Notes: generated from the sequence alone by a model not told the origin. A stretch of 64,000 nt of DNA from Dipteronia dyeriana (GCA_032871835.1 CM065295.1:44018360-44082359); one strand, 5' to 3'; numbered from the stretch's first letter, positions 46,911 through 59,028 are shown. A program made the numbers and translations.

Positions 46911-47981
46911 TCGGTTTTTGAGATTTAGCTTTTTCTTTCTTTAGATGGATATTTGAAATATTGTAAGTTTTATTTGTTTCTAATCAATTGTTATTTCATT
47001 TTAGCGAGATTGATTGAAGATAAATAAAAGTCCCTTTAAAGGAAGAATTCCAAGTTGTCAAAAAAACGTGTTCTAATTTTGCCTTCGTTTACAAAGGCAA
47101 TCTCGTAGCACCTGAGATTGCTAATGCCAAGTGGGTGCTCAGAGGGTCTAGTGGAAAGGCGAAAAGCATATGTCGTAAAGACAATGCATACTCACTTAAA
47201 CTAACTGGGTGTATAGAAATACTATTAAAGTGCCTTCAAGTCATAGGTACGTAATGGGATACTCAGAAAGTTGAACGGGGAAAAAAGACACTCATACTTG
47301 AATGACTGCCCATGAAAAATCGACCAGCAATAAGTTAAGTCAATGAGATACGAACTGCCCCTGTTACAGTGAATCTTGAGCAACAGACTTTAGGAAAACG
47401 TCTCAGCGACTTAGTTGACAGATAAAAGACATGTGTCTATAAATTAGATATCATTTGAATGGTCCACCAAAAGAACACTACTTGATAAAAACAACCAACC
47501 AAAGGTTAACAAGATAACTTATCAATACAGACCAAGTTCGGTTAGTTAAAGAGATAACTGATCTAGTCAAAAATGAAGATAATCAGTTAACAAGATAATT
47601 GATCATGACAGACCAAGTTTGGTCAGTTAAAGAGATAACTGATCGGGTCAAAAATCATGATCGGTGAAAATTATCGATCAAGTCATAGAAATCTAAATAA
47701 CAATAAGGGTGATATTGCCCAGCGTCGTTACGTACATAGTTTAAGCTAACAAACGACTCAAGCCAAATAGTTCATTTGGATTAAATATAGTCAGATAAGT
47801 CACTCAGCTTAGTGTGACAATGAAAATAAATACAAATAGATGAGGATCTGTATTATTGGGAACAAAACAATCAATCTTTTATACAATCCTACAAAAGTTT
47901 GCAAGATGTGTAATAAAAAAAAGAATGATGAAATGAAAGAAGCAAAATACATATACATGAATCAATAATGGTGTAGCAAAA
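46911..47981. other. Tat element spacer with 80-bp tandem repeat
   Basis: Non-coding. GTTAACAAGATAA units start at 47505 and 47585 (80-bp period, two copies to about 47665). They contain the words AGTTAAAGAGATAACTGATC. Confidence 0.6.
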
Positions 47982-50900
47982 TCAAGCTTCAGACATGCTT
48001 GAGGGACTGTCAGGCCCAAAACCGTGAGAAGGTTTCTCGTTGTCTTCGTAGCCTTTACTCAGGTCGCCAAAGACTGGCCAGCATATAACATCATTTGGGT
48101 TTTCTATCATGAAGGGAGAGTAATCTGTATTAGGCAAGAGCCCAATATCAATCTCTTTTGTTGAAGTGCCACTCTCATATCCTGCGTGGAAGGTCACCAA
48201 TGAGGATTTGGAAGGGAGTTCAAGATGCATGATGTAGGGGTCTTTCCCATTTATGCAATAGGTCCTCTATACTATCCTTTGATTCTTTATAGCATTTAAA
48301 TACTCAGCCTTGTGCTTCTGGATCGTTCAATCCCATTTTCGGTGAGCCTCCCCCAAAGATCGCTCTTCAACATAAAAAACATCCGAGAGGTGACAAGCCC
48401 TTGCTCAAGCTCCATCAGCATAAAAGCCTCGAAAGCAGGAGACTTTCTATATTAATCGACGTTCTGAACCTCAAGGGCTAGCCTAACCTCCTAAGAAAGC
48501 ACCTCCTCACTGACCCGTTGCTGCTCCAGATCTTTAACTAGTCTCTTATAGTGGAGTTGAGCATCATCTGATTCCTGTTGTGACTCGAGCATTAATTGTT
48601 GAGCGAAAGTAAGGGTGTCCTAGGTAATTTTGGCCCCTTTTTTGAATTAGGCGGTCTCCCATTCAGCTAAAATGGCCCTGATTCAAGTTTAGTACACCGC
48701 AGTTCAACTTTGGCAGCTCTCACCTCCAACTCACCACTTTTCATGGAAAGCTCCATGACATTCTCGCTAGCTATAGAAGCTCTATTCTTAACGCTGGCCA
48801 GTGAACTCCTTATAGCAACTTCAGTCACCTCAAGCTTCCTCAGCTTCTCTTCATAAGATTGATTAATCTTTGATTCACTGGCCGTAGAAGATTTGAGAGC
48901 TTTGTTCTTATTAGCAAGCTCCTTTTTCAGTTGGGAGATTTCTACAACTTGTTTATCTTACGCGATCAGGGCTCGAGTCATTTCTTCCACAGTCAACTAA
49001 AAGGAGAAAAGGGGTAATAGTAGAGATAAGGCCGAATAAAAAGTGAGAGATGAGGAACACTTACATAAACACCATTACTGAATATCATATGGATCCGCTC
49101 AGAGTTGTTGGCAGTTCTGGTCTGCTTCTAATATCCTTCTCTAATATATCCCTTGCCAGTGGACGTAGAGCGTAGCATGGCAAGGGGGTCAGCTGATAAA
49201 TCACCCGAGCCTGAAGAGGCAAAAGTCCCTGATGATGCTTCGATCAGTGAAGGTGGAGAGATTACTCTTTCATGACCAGATGAAGGGATGGTTAGGAATA
49301 ACATTCGGGTCTGTAATAACTTGTGCAACTAGAGTTCTGTCGACCTCCCAAGTTTAAAGGCTTGTCAAGGTGGTTGTCTCTTCATGCACCCCAATAGCTT
49401 AGACTTCACCATCCTCATCATCAGAAAAAGGCTTTGGAGGTGCATCCAGCAGCGTGGTAGTAAGTTGATCACTGGTAAGGCTTCCAGCTAGGCTGGTCCA
49501 AGCTTTACTCACCAAACAAGCAACTTTAACATTCGGTAAGACTTAGGATGGTCTACCAAATAGCATCGATGTCTTGTTAACATGTTCCTGAGCGTATTCA
49601 GATACATTATCGTCAGTGATAGGCTCAGTGAGGTTAGTCTCACCATCGTCAGAGTCAGGGTCAGTCAAGACTATCTGACATATGACCACAAACTACATTA
49701 GGACACTATTATCAACACGTTCATAGGAGGACCGGTTAGAGCTTGGCTTGTTAGGCGATCGCTCTAGGCTGAAGATGGCTCAAATTGAAGTGGGTATTCT
49801 ATCTATTGAAGGTTAACCTACCGACCTATCTCAACTGGGACTTGGTAAACCACCATGGTCCATTCAGAAGGAAGGGAGATGGATGTCACAAAAGTATGGT
49901 TGTCCTTATTTTTTGATCGTTTCTCCCTCAGGATCAGATCAGTCTAGGTCGATTGATCATCATCATAATCTTTTTCAAGATCTGCAATCTTGACCCTTAC
50001 ATGAGGAGCCTTCAGGTCCAGTTCATATTGGGACTCCCTCTGTTTACGAGCAGCCTTATGGGCAAAGGATTGTTCTACAGTTTTAGCCACCTTTCTGTTG
50101 GCCTTTTCCCTGGTGGACCGTCCCTTAGTAGACCTTTCCCTAGTAAATCCTCTCCTACCATACCTCGCGGGGGCGTCATGCTTACTCCTCTAAACCTGTC
50201 CGATCAGGCTTGTTGATTTGTTAGGATCAAGTTTATAGATATGCTTTACTAGATCCTGCTTAGGGGGAAGATTCCCTTAGCCACTTGGTTAGTGGCTTCT
50301 CTCTTGCTAAGCCTGTCAAGGCTCTTAGCTTTCTCAGTTTGATCACCAGCTTTGATGTTTACTTCGAACACTGAAAGATAAAGTTTGACAAAGGTCATAA
50401 GAGTAGGCACGAATGATATAAGCTAAATGATGAGAGGATCCGAACTTATAGAGCTTGCGTATGTTAGAAATGGTAATGAAGAGCTCTAGGTTATTAAGTC
50501 TTCCTCTACAAAAAAAGAGCGGTGATCCCTGCCCTTTCAAGAAGTCTGAATCTTCATGACTACTAAATTAGCTTGGCCCTGATTCAAATCAATCGGTGCT
50601 CTATTCTATAGATCTGGATTGTAGAAATGTCTTGTTGGATGATAGAAAGCCCCATATGAAGCCCATATAATCCTTGCTAGATACAGGGGTGGGTTTTACC
50701 TTAAAGTTATGAAGGATCCAGTGGTTGGGAGAGTTGGGTTGAAGATGGAAAGTGCCGCCAGCATCTGATCGGCCAAGGGTGTAGAAGTTATGAATCTCCT
50801 TAGGGGTAGGGGATGTTTGCCTTCTATCAATTTCCATAGACGCCAAGCCAATTAGGACTAGATAAGTATTGGGAGTCAGTTGTGTAGGAGCAATCCCTGC

Positions 50901-51501
50901 CTCCACTCAAAATCTGACAATGAAAGGTTGAATCGGCAGAGTTACTCCGGAAGTGAGCGTGGCTCTGTAGACAGAGCCAGCGCCCGAGAAAGGATTCTAA
51001 ACAGCACACTAACCGTTGGGGATCAGCTTTATTGATTGGGGGATATCAAATCTGTCCACATACTTTACGATTTCTAGATCGACCACCACGTTCACCTCGT
51101 AATCAAAAGCATATGGTTGTTCAACAGAAAACTTCAGTAAGTCCGCTCGGTATCTCATCGGGACGTTAGCTAGCTTTTGCTTTGCGATGGGAATTTTAAA
51201 TCGACTATGATAGAATGAGAGTTCCTAATGGAGGCTCGGCTTCCGTGGCTAGTACATGTTGTCTTCAACATAACTGGGCATGCATCAACAGAAGAAGAAG
51301 CAGAAGGATTAGAATGTGGAGGTAAAAATTCAAGACAGACGATTTAGTAATCCACGTTGAGAGCTGTGGGTTGAGATGTGGGAGTAGATGCATAGGGCAA
51401 CCCCACAATATAGATTCAAGTCTAGCGATATTTTTCTTATCACCCATCTCAATAACACGTATAAGTAATTCAGAGTAACGATTATGGAAGGTAGGATGCA
51501 T
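47982..51501 (-). pseudogene. Antisense ORF of Tat element: transposase-28-like domain plus coiled coil
   Basis: On the strand opposite to pol, a long decayed gene starts about 51501 (MHPTFHNRYSELLIR). At 51165-50600 it reads RFDIPQSIKLIPNG, NPFSGAGSVYRATLTSGV, TLPIQPFIVRF and EAGIAPTQLTPNTYLVLIGL, which is the pattern of the putative gypsy-type transposon domain (PF04195-like). A basic Arg/Ser repeat region (RGFTRERSTKGRSTREK, about 50100-50170), acidic stretches and a coiled coil (ISQLKKELANKNKALKSS and following, 48950-48680) come next, ending MSEA at 47982. Three in-frame stops fall in the N-terminal domain. Additional antisense ORFs are known in Tat elements such as Grande. Function unknown. 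Confidence 0.6.
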
Positions 51502-51702
51502 ACCTGAAAGGTTATAATGGGTGAAGTGTGAGTACTAATACTTGTGAAATCAAAGGTCTGATAGAACTAGATGGTCGCAAAGAGTTGGAACAACAAGAAG
51601 CTTTAGAAGAAAATCAGAGAAGGGAAGAGGAAATTAGGGTTACGTCTGTAAAAGAAGAAAAATTTCAAAGAGGAATCGAAGAGAAGGAAAACGAAGAGTT
51701 TT

Positions 51703-51718
51703 CAAATATATATAGAAG
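51703..51718 (-). promoter_or_regulatory. Candidate TATA box for antisense ORF
   Basis: The minus strand reads CTATATATATTTG about 200 bp upstream of the antisense start at 51501. This is a candidate only; AT-rich matches are common here. Confidence 0.35.
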
Positions 51719-52007
51719 AGTGACGTCATCCCTTAACCAAAAACAAGCCTGTAAGAGTGGAGGTTGGTGCACGAACTACGAAGATCACATATCATTCAAA
51801 AATAAAAATAAAATAAGAACACCAATGATTGCATCACTCACGTCGTGCCACTTGAGCAAATCAAGCGAATGTGGCTAGGATTAAATGCTTAGCTATTAGG
51901 CATTAATAAGCATTAATGAGCAACGAGACAAAAATAAAAAAACTGATTAAACATACCTCACAGAGCGAGTTCCTTTATGATCGAACGAGATACTCGACTC
52001 GAATATT

Positions 52008-52017
52008 TAAGGGGGTA
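52008..52017 (+). other. Polypurine tract of Tat element
   Basis: TTAAGGGGGT precedes the LTR start TGTTATTGG at 52019, the usual Tat arrangement. Confidence 0.7.
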
Positions 52018-52018
52018 T

Positions 52019-52324
52019 TGTTATTGGTAAAATCAGAAAGAGTGACAAGTCAACATAATTGCCCGAATGTACGGGAATCAGATATGCCACATCACCAAAA
52101 GTCAACCAGACTGAACCAATCTAAGTTGGCCAAAGATGGCCTCACAATATCCAGTTGGAGTTACCTGAATGATCGGGTAGAGATAACCCAATTAAGGAGA
52201 TTGGACTAACCAGGTAAAGATGACCCGGTATAGATTTTCGAGATGGTCGGGACAACACCTATGATCGAGATCGAATCACTAGTTAGAGGTAGTGAGGTCT
52301 ATGTAAATTCCCTAGTCTTTATAG
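52019..52324 (+). repeat. Tat-type 3' LTR, first part
   Basis: U3 starts TGTTATTGGTAAAATCAG. The LTR is interrupted by Copia LTR material at about 52325 and resumes at 56027-56598. The total without the insertion is about 878 bp, close to the 873-bp solo LTR at 57418. Confidence 0.65.
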
Positions 52325-54004
52325 TGCAAATATACCTAGAGAGGGGGGGGTGAATAGGTATAGTCTCAAATTTTTACACTTCTTTAAAACACAAGCAATT
52401 TAATCACACTTTAATAAATCACACAAGAATATTGCTTCAACAACACAAATGATATCAATATAGCAAGTGTATATTCCTCGGTATTTGATTGGCTTATTTC
52501 GTTGACAACCACATTTGGGGATTAATATGTAAGGGTAGTTTAAGTCATCATTGTTCGTGACCAAGCTCAAGCTTCAAAGGTATATCACTTGCTTAATTTC
52601 ATTGAAGAGATTTAGTGCACACACTCACTCTCATGCATGCTTTTTTTTATTACCTTGCATTAGTGGTTAATTTCTTTTATGTGTGTTTTATTTGCCTATC
52701 TCTTGCTTGCTTGGATTACATGATTATTGGTCTTGTATTTTTTACTGTCGCACCTATGTCGTGGTTGTCCTTATACGTGACACTGTTTGTCGTGCGGTTT
52801 GTCACGTGTTGTCCAAGCGACATCTTATCGCGACACTTTGAAATAGATAATGTCGCTTGTTGTGTCATCGCGGTTGTCTTTATACACGACACTTTTTGTC
52901 GCATGCTTTGTTGCATGTTGTCTAAGCGACATCTTATCGCGACACTTTGAAATAGTTGTTGTCAAGTGTTTTGTCGATGTCGTCCATGACGATATCCTTT
53001 GAGGCAACAGTCTGTCCTTTCGTGCTCTCACTATTTTGTTCATTTATATATATACATATATATAAATATATGTATATATATATGTGTGTGTGTGTGTGTT
53101 CTCTTCTCTTCTCTTTGGTTTTTAAGGAGTCCAAGAAGCCATCTTTGAGTAACCTAGCTTTTCTAGTGAGAGAAAGACTCCCAAACACTCATTTTTACTC
53201 AACCCAACTTCATCTCATATTCATCTAGCTCCATTCTAGGATCATCTCAGCATGAAGCATCATCTTCTTCTTGACTATGTAATTTCTACATGCTCTAGAC
53301 TTTATAGTTTCATTTCTATGACATGTATACCTAGGTTTTAGCTTTTATTGCAAATTAAATGCATGATTGTATGATTAATAGCTTCTATGACATGTTTGTG
53401 GTATTGGTTGTTGGTTTAGAGTATTGACTAGTGATAGCTAGAATTTAGGATGATTTTACCCCTCTAGCTAATTCTTCTTGCCTTTGCATTTAGAAATTGA
53501 TATCTAGGATTTGCTTCTCTTATCATTATTTATCCTAGATAAGCATGAATGTCTTGACCTAGCATTTATGCACTTAGAATATTGTTGCATATTCACTTAG
53601 GTTGCCATTGTCTCTTCATTGATAATTAAACTCGTGGCTAAGTGATTGGTGCACAAGGTTGGTGATCCAAAATCACTATAAAAGGTCCGTCGGGTAGAGT
53701 GAAAGGGTTACTAACAGTATTAGGTGTGACGGGAGGTCAACCTAGGTTGTAAACTTTCATTCACTAGTGTATTTTGAAGATCGAGTGTGGCGTACTGAAC
53801 AACCTATGATTTTTCCCATTTAGAGGGTTTCCACTTATATATTGTGTGTTGTTATTGCTTTATGTTTATTGTCATCTATTTGAACACTTGATAGAATGGG
53901 GTAGTTTTGCAATTATTGATTAAATCAAAAAATTGGTAATCAATCAAATTTAAAAAACCTATTCACCCCCCCCCCCCCTCTCTCTCTCTCTAGGTTTATA
54001 GACA
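52325..54004. mobile_element. Copia LTR fragments with inverted U5-like ends
   Basis: The left end is TGCAAATATACCTAGAGAGG followed by a G run and GTGAATAGG (a U5 end on the minus strand). The right end is CCTATTCACCC, a C run, CTCTAGG and TTTATAGACA (a U5 end on the plus strand). Between them lie a 109-bp tandem duplication, an (AT)/(TG) tract (53044-53099) and an R-like region near 53690-53860. I cannot resolve whether this is one element or two. Confidence 0.4.
52740..52960. repeat. 109-bp tandem duplication
   Basis: GCGACATCTTATCGCGACAC recurs at 52817 and 52926 with the surrounding GTTGTC and TTTATAC blocks, about two copies in all. Confidence 0.75.
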
Positions 54005-56026
54005 TACACTTTCTAGGGAATTTTAGCAAGAGTTAAAGCAATACAAGACAAATAAGTAAACAACACAAGAGATTTTTACGTGGTAAACCTCAAAAAAGGA
54101 AACATCCACGGATTGATAACATAACCACTAGCAAACCGTAATCCACTATGCTGAATAAGAGTTACACACTCACAAGTAATCAACTCAAGATATGCTCTCC
54201 AAGCATCATCTTAACTCTACCCTCGCGCCTAGTGAATCACTTTGCCTACTTCCTATCCAAGATGTGACAAACACACCTCTAGAAAGCAACTTCCTATCCA
54301 AAACACTCTTGCCTCATGGAAGATTCATTGCTTGCCTATCCAGATCCTCCTGATCCTAGACAAGTCTCCTTGCCTGACTATCCGGACCACATGTCCTAGT
54401 CAAGACTCCTTGCTCAAGTTAAAGCTTCACTCACTTTAACAAAAGATTTCAACCTTTAACCAGGCAATGACCTAAATGAAGTGCACACATGAAATCATGC
54501 TGCAATCATAATCAAATAGAGAATATAAATCAAGCAAACTCTTTGAACATGCAACAAGATAGCTAGATAAGGCTTTCAAAGATTAATCACAATTATATCT
54601 AGAAATCTAAGCATGTTATCAAATAATAACTATATAAGAGAAATGGAAACTTCAATCAAACATGACCTAGCTCTTAGAACATGAAACTAAATCTAGAAAT
54701 TAACAATCAATCACAAGAATACAAAAATATTTATAAAATCAAGTTCATGCTTATCAAATTTAGCTAAAATATAATCAATAAAACAACTCACAAGGTAAAC
54801 TCAAAAATCTATTAAACAAACCACAAAATAGAATCAAAATTATTCTAGACATCTTCTTATTCAAATAAGAGCATTCATGAAGATGATCATAGAAGAAGTA
54901 TAAGAAGAAAATGATTCACCTAACAAATGATGAAATCTCGAGTAGAAATCTGTACTCTGTAAAAAATCAAGACATCATTTTTATTTGAAAATGCTTGGGG
55001 TTTGTTCCTCTCTCCAAGATCAACAATTTTGGCTTTTGAATCAACTAAATCGGAGTTGATTTGAAAGAGATCACAAAAATAAAAAATCAAAAGTAATAAG
55101 AAAATTTTCTGCACTTGTTCTTCAATTCTTCAAGTTCTTTAACATATGAGAGAAAGAGAGGGAAAAGACATTTAAAGGAAGGGAAAGTGATCGAGAGAGG
55201 GGCATTTCGGGAAGAAGTTTCCATCTCTCCACCAAACCACCCCAAGATGGCGCGTGGGCATCTCAAGGGCAGCAAGAGTGCCTTCCCAAGATGCTCACAT
55301 GCCATCTTGGGGAGGTGAGGCTTCATGGCCTTTGCCATCGCCTCTTCCATCCTCGCTCTCTTCTTGTTCTTTGAACATTCTCTAGCCTCTAAACTCCAAA
55401 TTCAAATCCGTTTATGGATAATGAACCAGGACTCCTTCACAAACATAGACAGTTATGAAACTTAGACCAAAAATTATGAATTCGACTCGATATACGAAGA
55501 CGAAGACAATGCATGTAAAGTGACCGAAAAAGTTTCATAACTTTTGACTCGAAACTTGAAAAAAAATGTATGAGTAACCAAAATGACCAGAACTTAATAA
55601 GGAATAATACAATACAAAATTCAAGTCCAAGGTCCATGTTACATAAACATACAAACGTATAACACACAAGAATGCTATTTCCTAAACATAGTCTTAGTAC
55701 ATGCAATTTCCAAAAGTAGTCAATTTAGCACAAAAGCATAAACTTCAATATCAAGTGTGTGAATGTGTTATACAAAATGAACACAATGATATAGGGACAC
55801 ATATGGATGTAATGTGTGTATTCCCTAACGCCTTGCAAGAGGAAGAAGAATCTCGATACCTTTTGCATCTAAGAAAGCACTTTTCCTCTTAAAGACGAAC
55901 TTTGCATGAGTAGTTGCATTTCTTCATTGAAATTCAATCAATCCATGAATCACCTAAATAACTAAACATTACAAAGAAATAAAGTTTTGCTTTGGAATCA
56001 AGCCAACACAAATCTAAAACCTAACA
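54005..56026 (-). mobile_element. Sirevirus-like Copia LTR, subfamily B, lacking a clear U5 end
   Basis: It starts on the minus strand at 56026 (TGTTAGGTTTTAGATTTG). It shares U3 blocks with 1-1712, has the palindrome pair at 55240-55311 and a decayed AAGTCTTG-type minisatellite (54240-54430). The conserved end region is replaced at 54004 by the inverted fragment above. Probably a truncated or interrupted LTR inside the Tat LTR. Confidence 0.7.
55240..55311 (-). promoter_or_regulatory. Paired GC-rich palindromes upstream of LTR TATA
   Basis: CCCCAAGATGGCGCGTGGGCATC-type palindromes lie at 55240-55268 and 55285-55311, with more mismatches than in the subfamily A copies. Confidence 0.5.
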
Positions 56027-56598
56027 GTATAATTGGGTCTGACAAATGGTTGACTGAGCGACACATGGACAATGTAGAATTTAATGCAATCACGACTCGA
56101 ATATGTAGAGGATGGGTCTTACTCAAATAAGATATCTCAAAGCACATATTGATAAAGAAATAAACTCCCTTATAGATATCAGAGTCCATATTATGCAAGA
56201 GATCTAACGCATTCAGAACATAATCAATACGGAACAGGAAAAAAAAATGACTCTGATAAGTCAGAGTTTCATTAAACTTCGACATCTTTCCTTACTTGTA
56301 TACCAAGAATTATGGTTTTGTGCATTTATAAATAGACCCTAATAACACCCATGAAAGGGTTAATGCAAAAAAACAAATAAAAGAGCAAGTGAGATCAAGT
56401 GTGTAACAAATCTTTGATTGTGAAATTCTTTCATGCCGCCTCCGGCAACCGTGGTTTTTTCCCTCTATAGGGTTTCCACGTAAAACACTGTGTCTTGCAT
56501 GCTTGGTTTACTTTCTCGTTTTATAACTCAATTCTTGATTCATATTAACTTTTTAGACACGTGGTTAATCTTGCCTAATCCAAAAATCACCGTCAACA
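56027..56598 (+). repeat. Tat-type 3' LTR, second part
   Basis: Continues from 52324. TTTATAAATAGACCC near 56325 is a TATA box. The U5 end CCAAAAATCACCGTCAACA at 56598 is followed by TATCC. Confidence 0.7.
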
Positions 56599-56760
56599 TA
56601 TCCTATGTGGCAGTCAATTTTCTTCGAATGCATATTTGTATTGGAGATGCTCTTATAAATCCAATTGGTCTTGAATTAAATTTCATTTATTATAATACAA
56701 TAATTACTTATCGGATGATCCAAATATTAGAATTCAAATACATTTGTAAATAAGCAAGCC
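56599..56760. mobile_element. Right half of interrupted MITE
   Basis: TATCCTATGTGGCAGTCAAT and the later GTATTGGAGATGCTCTTA box continue the MITE copy that stops at 22133. Confidence 0.65.
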
Positions 56761-56954
56761 TCTTCAATACGTTAGGTAGGTGGGATTATAAATTATTAAA
56801 TTGACACCTATAACATTTTTGTGTATTTTTTTGTCATGAAATATTACTTATAACAACAAGATGAGGTTGATTCAGAGATATGTCTCTCACACCCACACCA
56901 TGAGGTTGTGGGTTCGAGTATTTCCCCCTTTTTAATGTTTCATATATATATATA

Positions 56955-58485
56955 AGGGAAAATACTCTATTTAGGGGGGACAATTACATATCTACCCTAA
57001 ATTCAAAATCAATTGCAAAAATACCCCGAAAGACCTCAAAACCATATAGTTAAAAAAAAATCGCTTTTCACTCTCTAATGCCCTAACCTCCCAAACCTCC
57101 TGCCCACCCATCCTAAATCCCACCCCAAAGCTTTGCCAGTGCTAATCGAAATTGTTATGAGTTTTAATTGGAACCCTAACATTTATGTTTATGGTTGTGA
57201 GTTGAAATTGGTTAATGAGTTTTCAATTTTTAAGTTAGATTGGTATGGTTGAGGAGAATTATTGTAGAAATTGTGTGAAATTTGATCAAAATTAAAGAAA
57301 TTTGGAAGAAAAAAGTTTCGAGATACGTCACGTACCCTATCCCGAGGAAAAAAAAAGTCTTAGGAGGGTCACCCTGTCCCGAAAAAAGCGTTGTAGAGTA
57401 AGAAAAGGGTTAGATAGTGTTGACGTCAATTTCTGGATGCGTGAGAAAAGTCAACAAGATTGGATTTTAGCTGTGATTTCAAAGAGAAAGAGAAGGAGAA
57501 AGTAACTGGGCACAAGTTTTACGTGGTAAAACTCCGCTGACCGGAGAAACGTCCACGGGTGGTTGAATAAACAACCGAGCCAAAATCCACTATTGAAAAA
57601 GATTTACAACTCTCGATCTCTCTTTTTTCTCTCTATATTTGCTATATGTTTTCTATCTCTTTGTGATGAGATTATGGATCTATTTATATGTGCATAGAAC
57701 CCTAATCCTTTTTGTACAAGTAATAAAAGATCTTTGTATTTAATTATGATTAGTTACTTATTCGAAGTAGTTTATCTTCATTCCTATTTCGGAGACTTGT
57801 ATAAAGATCAGACTCTAGTGATATAGTCCGGTTAGGACTTATTTCCTTATAAATGCGTAGTCTTTTTTGAAGAAATAAAATTGTTGCCTGATTTGGAACC
57901 CTTTCTGTTTGATATTCTATTCTTTTTGGAATTCTTCTTTGATATGGATATCTTTGCGTATACCCTTGATTTGTGTGTGAGTTATGCGCTGGACTTTTTA
58001 TTCGGGTTACTTCATGTTTGTCCCGAGTAGAACATGATATTAGCTGGTCCCGAATGACGTCATCTGATCCCGAGTAGAACATGTCATTAGCTAACCCCGA
58101 ACGTCGTTAACTGACCCCGAGTAGTATATGACTTCAGTTGACCCCAAGTAGGTTTTGTTCAATATTTGTTTACTCGGGTTCCTCTTTGGAAATCTTACTA
58201 GATATTTCTGAATGCCTATTTGGATGTCCGCCTAACAATTTTATCCTCTTTGTCATTGACGTGTACGTCTGATAAAATTTACAAACGACAGATAGTGTTT
58301 AATTCATTTGTTTGATAAGTTGGTTGGTAAAAGTACATAAATAAGGTTAATTAATGTGGAGTAGTTATTAGTGAGGGCATTTTGAGAACAATATATATGG
58401 TAGTTTTGCAATTGATTTCGATTTTAGGGCACATTTGCAATTGACCACCTAGAATATGGCAGTTTTACTAAAAACCCATAAATAT
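56955..58485. mobile_element. TIR element (Mutator-like), non-autonomous
   Basis: About 80 bp at each end are inverted copies with roughly 70% match: CAAAATCAATTGCAAAAATACC at 57008-57029 against TAGTTTTGCAATTGATTTCG at 58402-58421, with flanking similarity. There is no transposase frame. It hosts the solo LTR at 57418-58290. Exact ends and TSD are not resolved. Confidence 0.45.
57418..58290 (-). mobile_element. Solo Tat-type LTR
   Basis: 873 bp from TGTTGACGTCAATT to AAACGACA, flanked by GATAG at 57413-57417 and 58291-58295. The minus strand carries a TATAAATAG box near 57683 at the same distance from the U5 end as in 56027-56598. No internal region remains, so two LTRs probably recombined. 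Confidence 0.7.
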
Positions 58486-58900
58486 GACTTATAACAACCG
58501 CTAAATTATTTCAACTCAGTAACTGCACCATTTGAGATACATTTTTGTGTATTTTTTGTGTTTTACAGTATTAATATGTTCTGGTCTATTTCCTTTGTTA
58601 GAGGAAAAAAAAAATACCAAACAAAAAATAAGCATCTTGTTTAAACCGTTACAACTGATCATGTCAATTACTAAAAGAAAGAAAGAAAAATTCATGTTAT
58701 TTTTTTTTTTACTTTTTTTTTTATTTGTTAAGAAAACACCGAAAATTTGTTAAAAGGCTAGGCATTTAAAAATGAATTCATAAATGAGTTTTCATCGAAA
58801 CATGTTGGTTAAGTAAATCCATCCGTGAAGACTAAATATATGTGATGGAGGCATGGAGTTAGGATGTAGGTGAGTCACCAAGACAATAATAGAAAGAATT
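58486..58900. other. Intergenic DNA, nothing recognised
   Basis: AT-rich, with poly-T and poly-A tracts near 58700-58730. No supported gene. Confidence 0.4.
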
Positions 58901-58914
58901 AAACTGCAAGTTGA

Positions 58915-59028
58915 GGTCAATCTATCCTTGGTAATGTTTGATTTCCACACTCCAACCTCTGTATAAATATTTGGTCATTTTTAACCTAAACACTAGCTTT
59001 TCAGTTTTCACTATATATTACCTTGACT
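58915..59028 (+). promoter_or_regulatory. W-boxes and TATA box upstream of WRKY gene
   Basis: GGTCAA at 58915-58920 is TTGACC on the minus strand, and TTGACT lies at 59023-59028. Both are W-box cores bound by WRKY proteins, which fits auto- or cross-regulation. TATAAATA at 58962-58969 is a possible core promoter, giving a leader of about 530 bases. An alternative TATAAAT lies at 59474-59480. Confidence 0.45.

Larger units (their letters stand above)
22134..56598. mobile_element. 34.5-kb nested insertion based on Tat-type Ty3/gypsy sequence
   Basis: Both outer ends carry the same Tat-type U5 terminus in inverted orientation. The left end is TTTTGACGGTGATTTTTGG (TGTTGACGG with one change) and the right end is its reverse complement, ending CCGTCAACA. 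TATCC flanks both sides (22129-22133 and 56599-56603), and the two flanks together rebuild one MITE. Inside, minus-strand gag (left) and plus-strand pol (right) are arranged head to head around 36018. Other retroelements are nested within. Confidence 0.6.

Noticed and set aside
51528..51878. 116-codon plus-strand open frame rich in Glu and Lys
   Set aside because: It lies opposite the leader of the antisense Tat ORF, has no recognisable domain, and its composition follows the purine-rich strand.
56027..56031. GTATA as the duplication for the Copia fragments inside the Tat LTR
   Set aside because: The left side at 52320-52324 reads TATAG. The match works only with a shift, so I do not claim a TSD.
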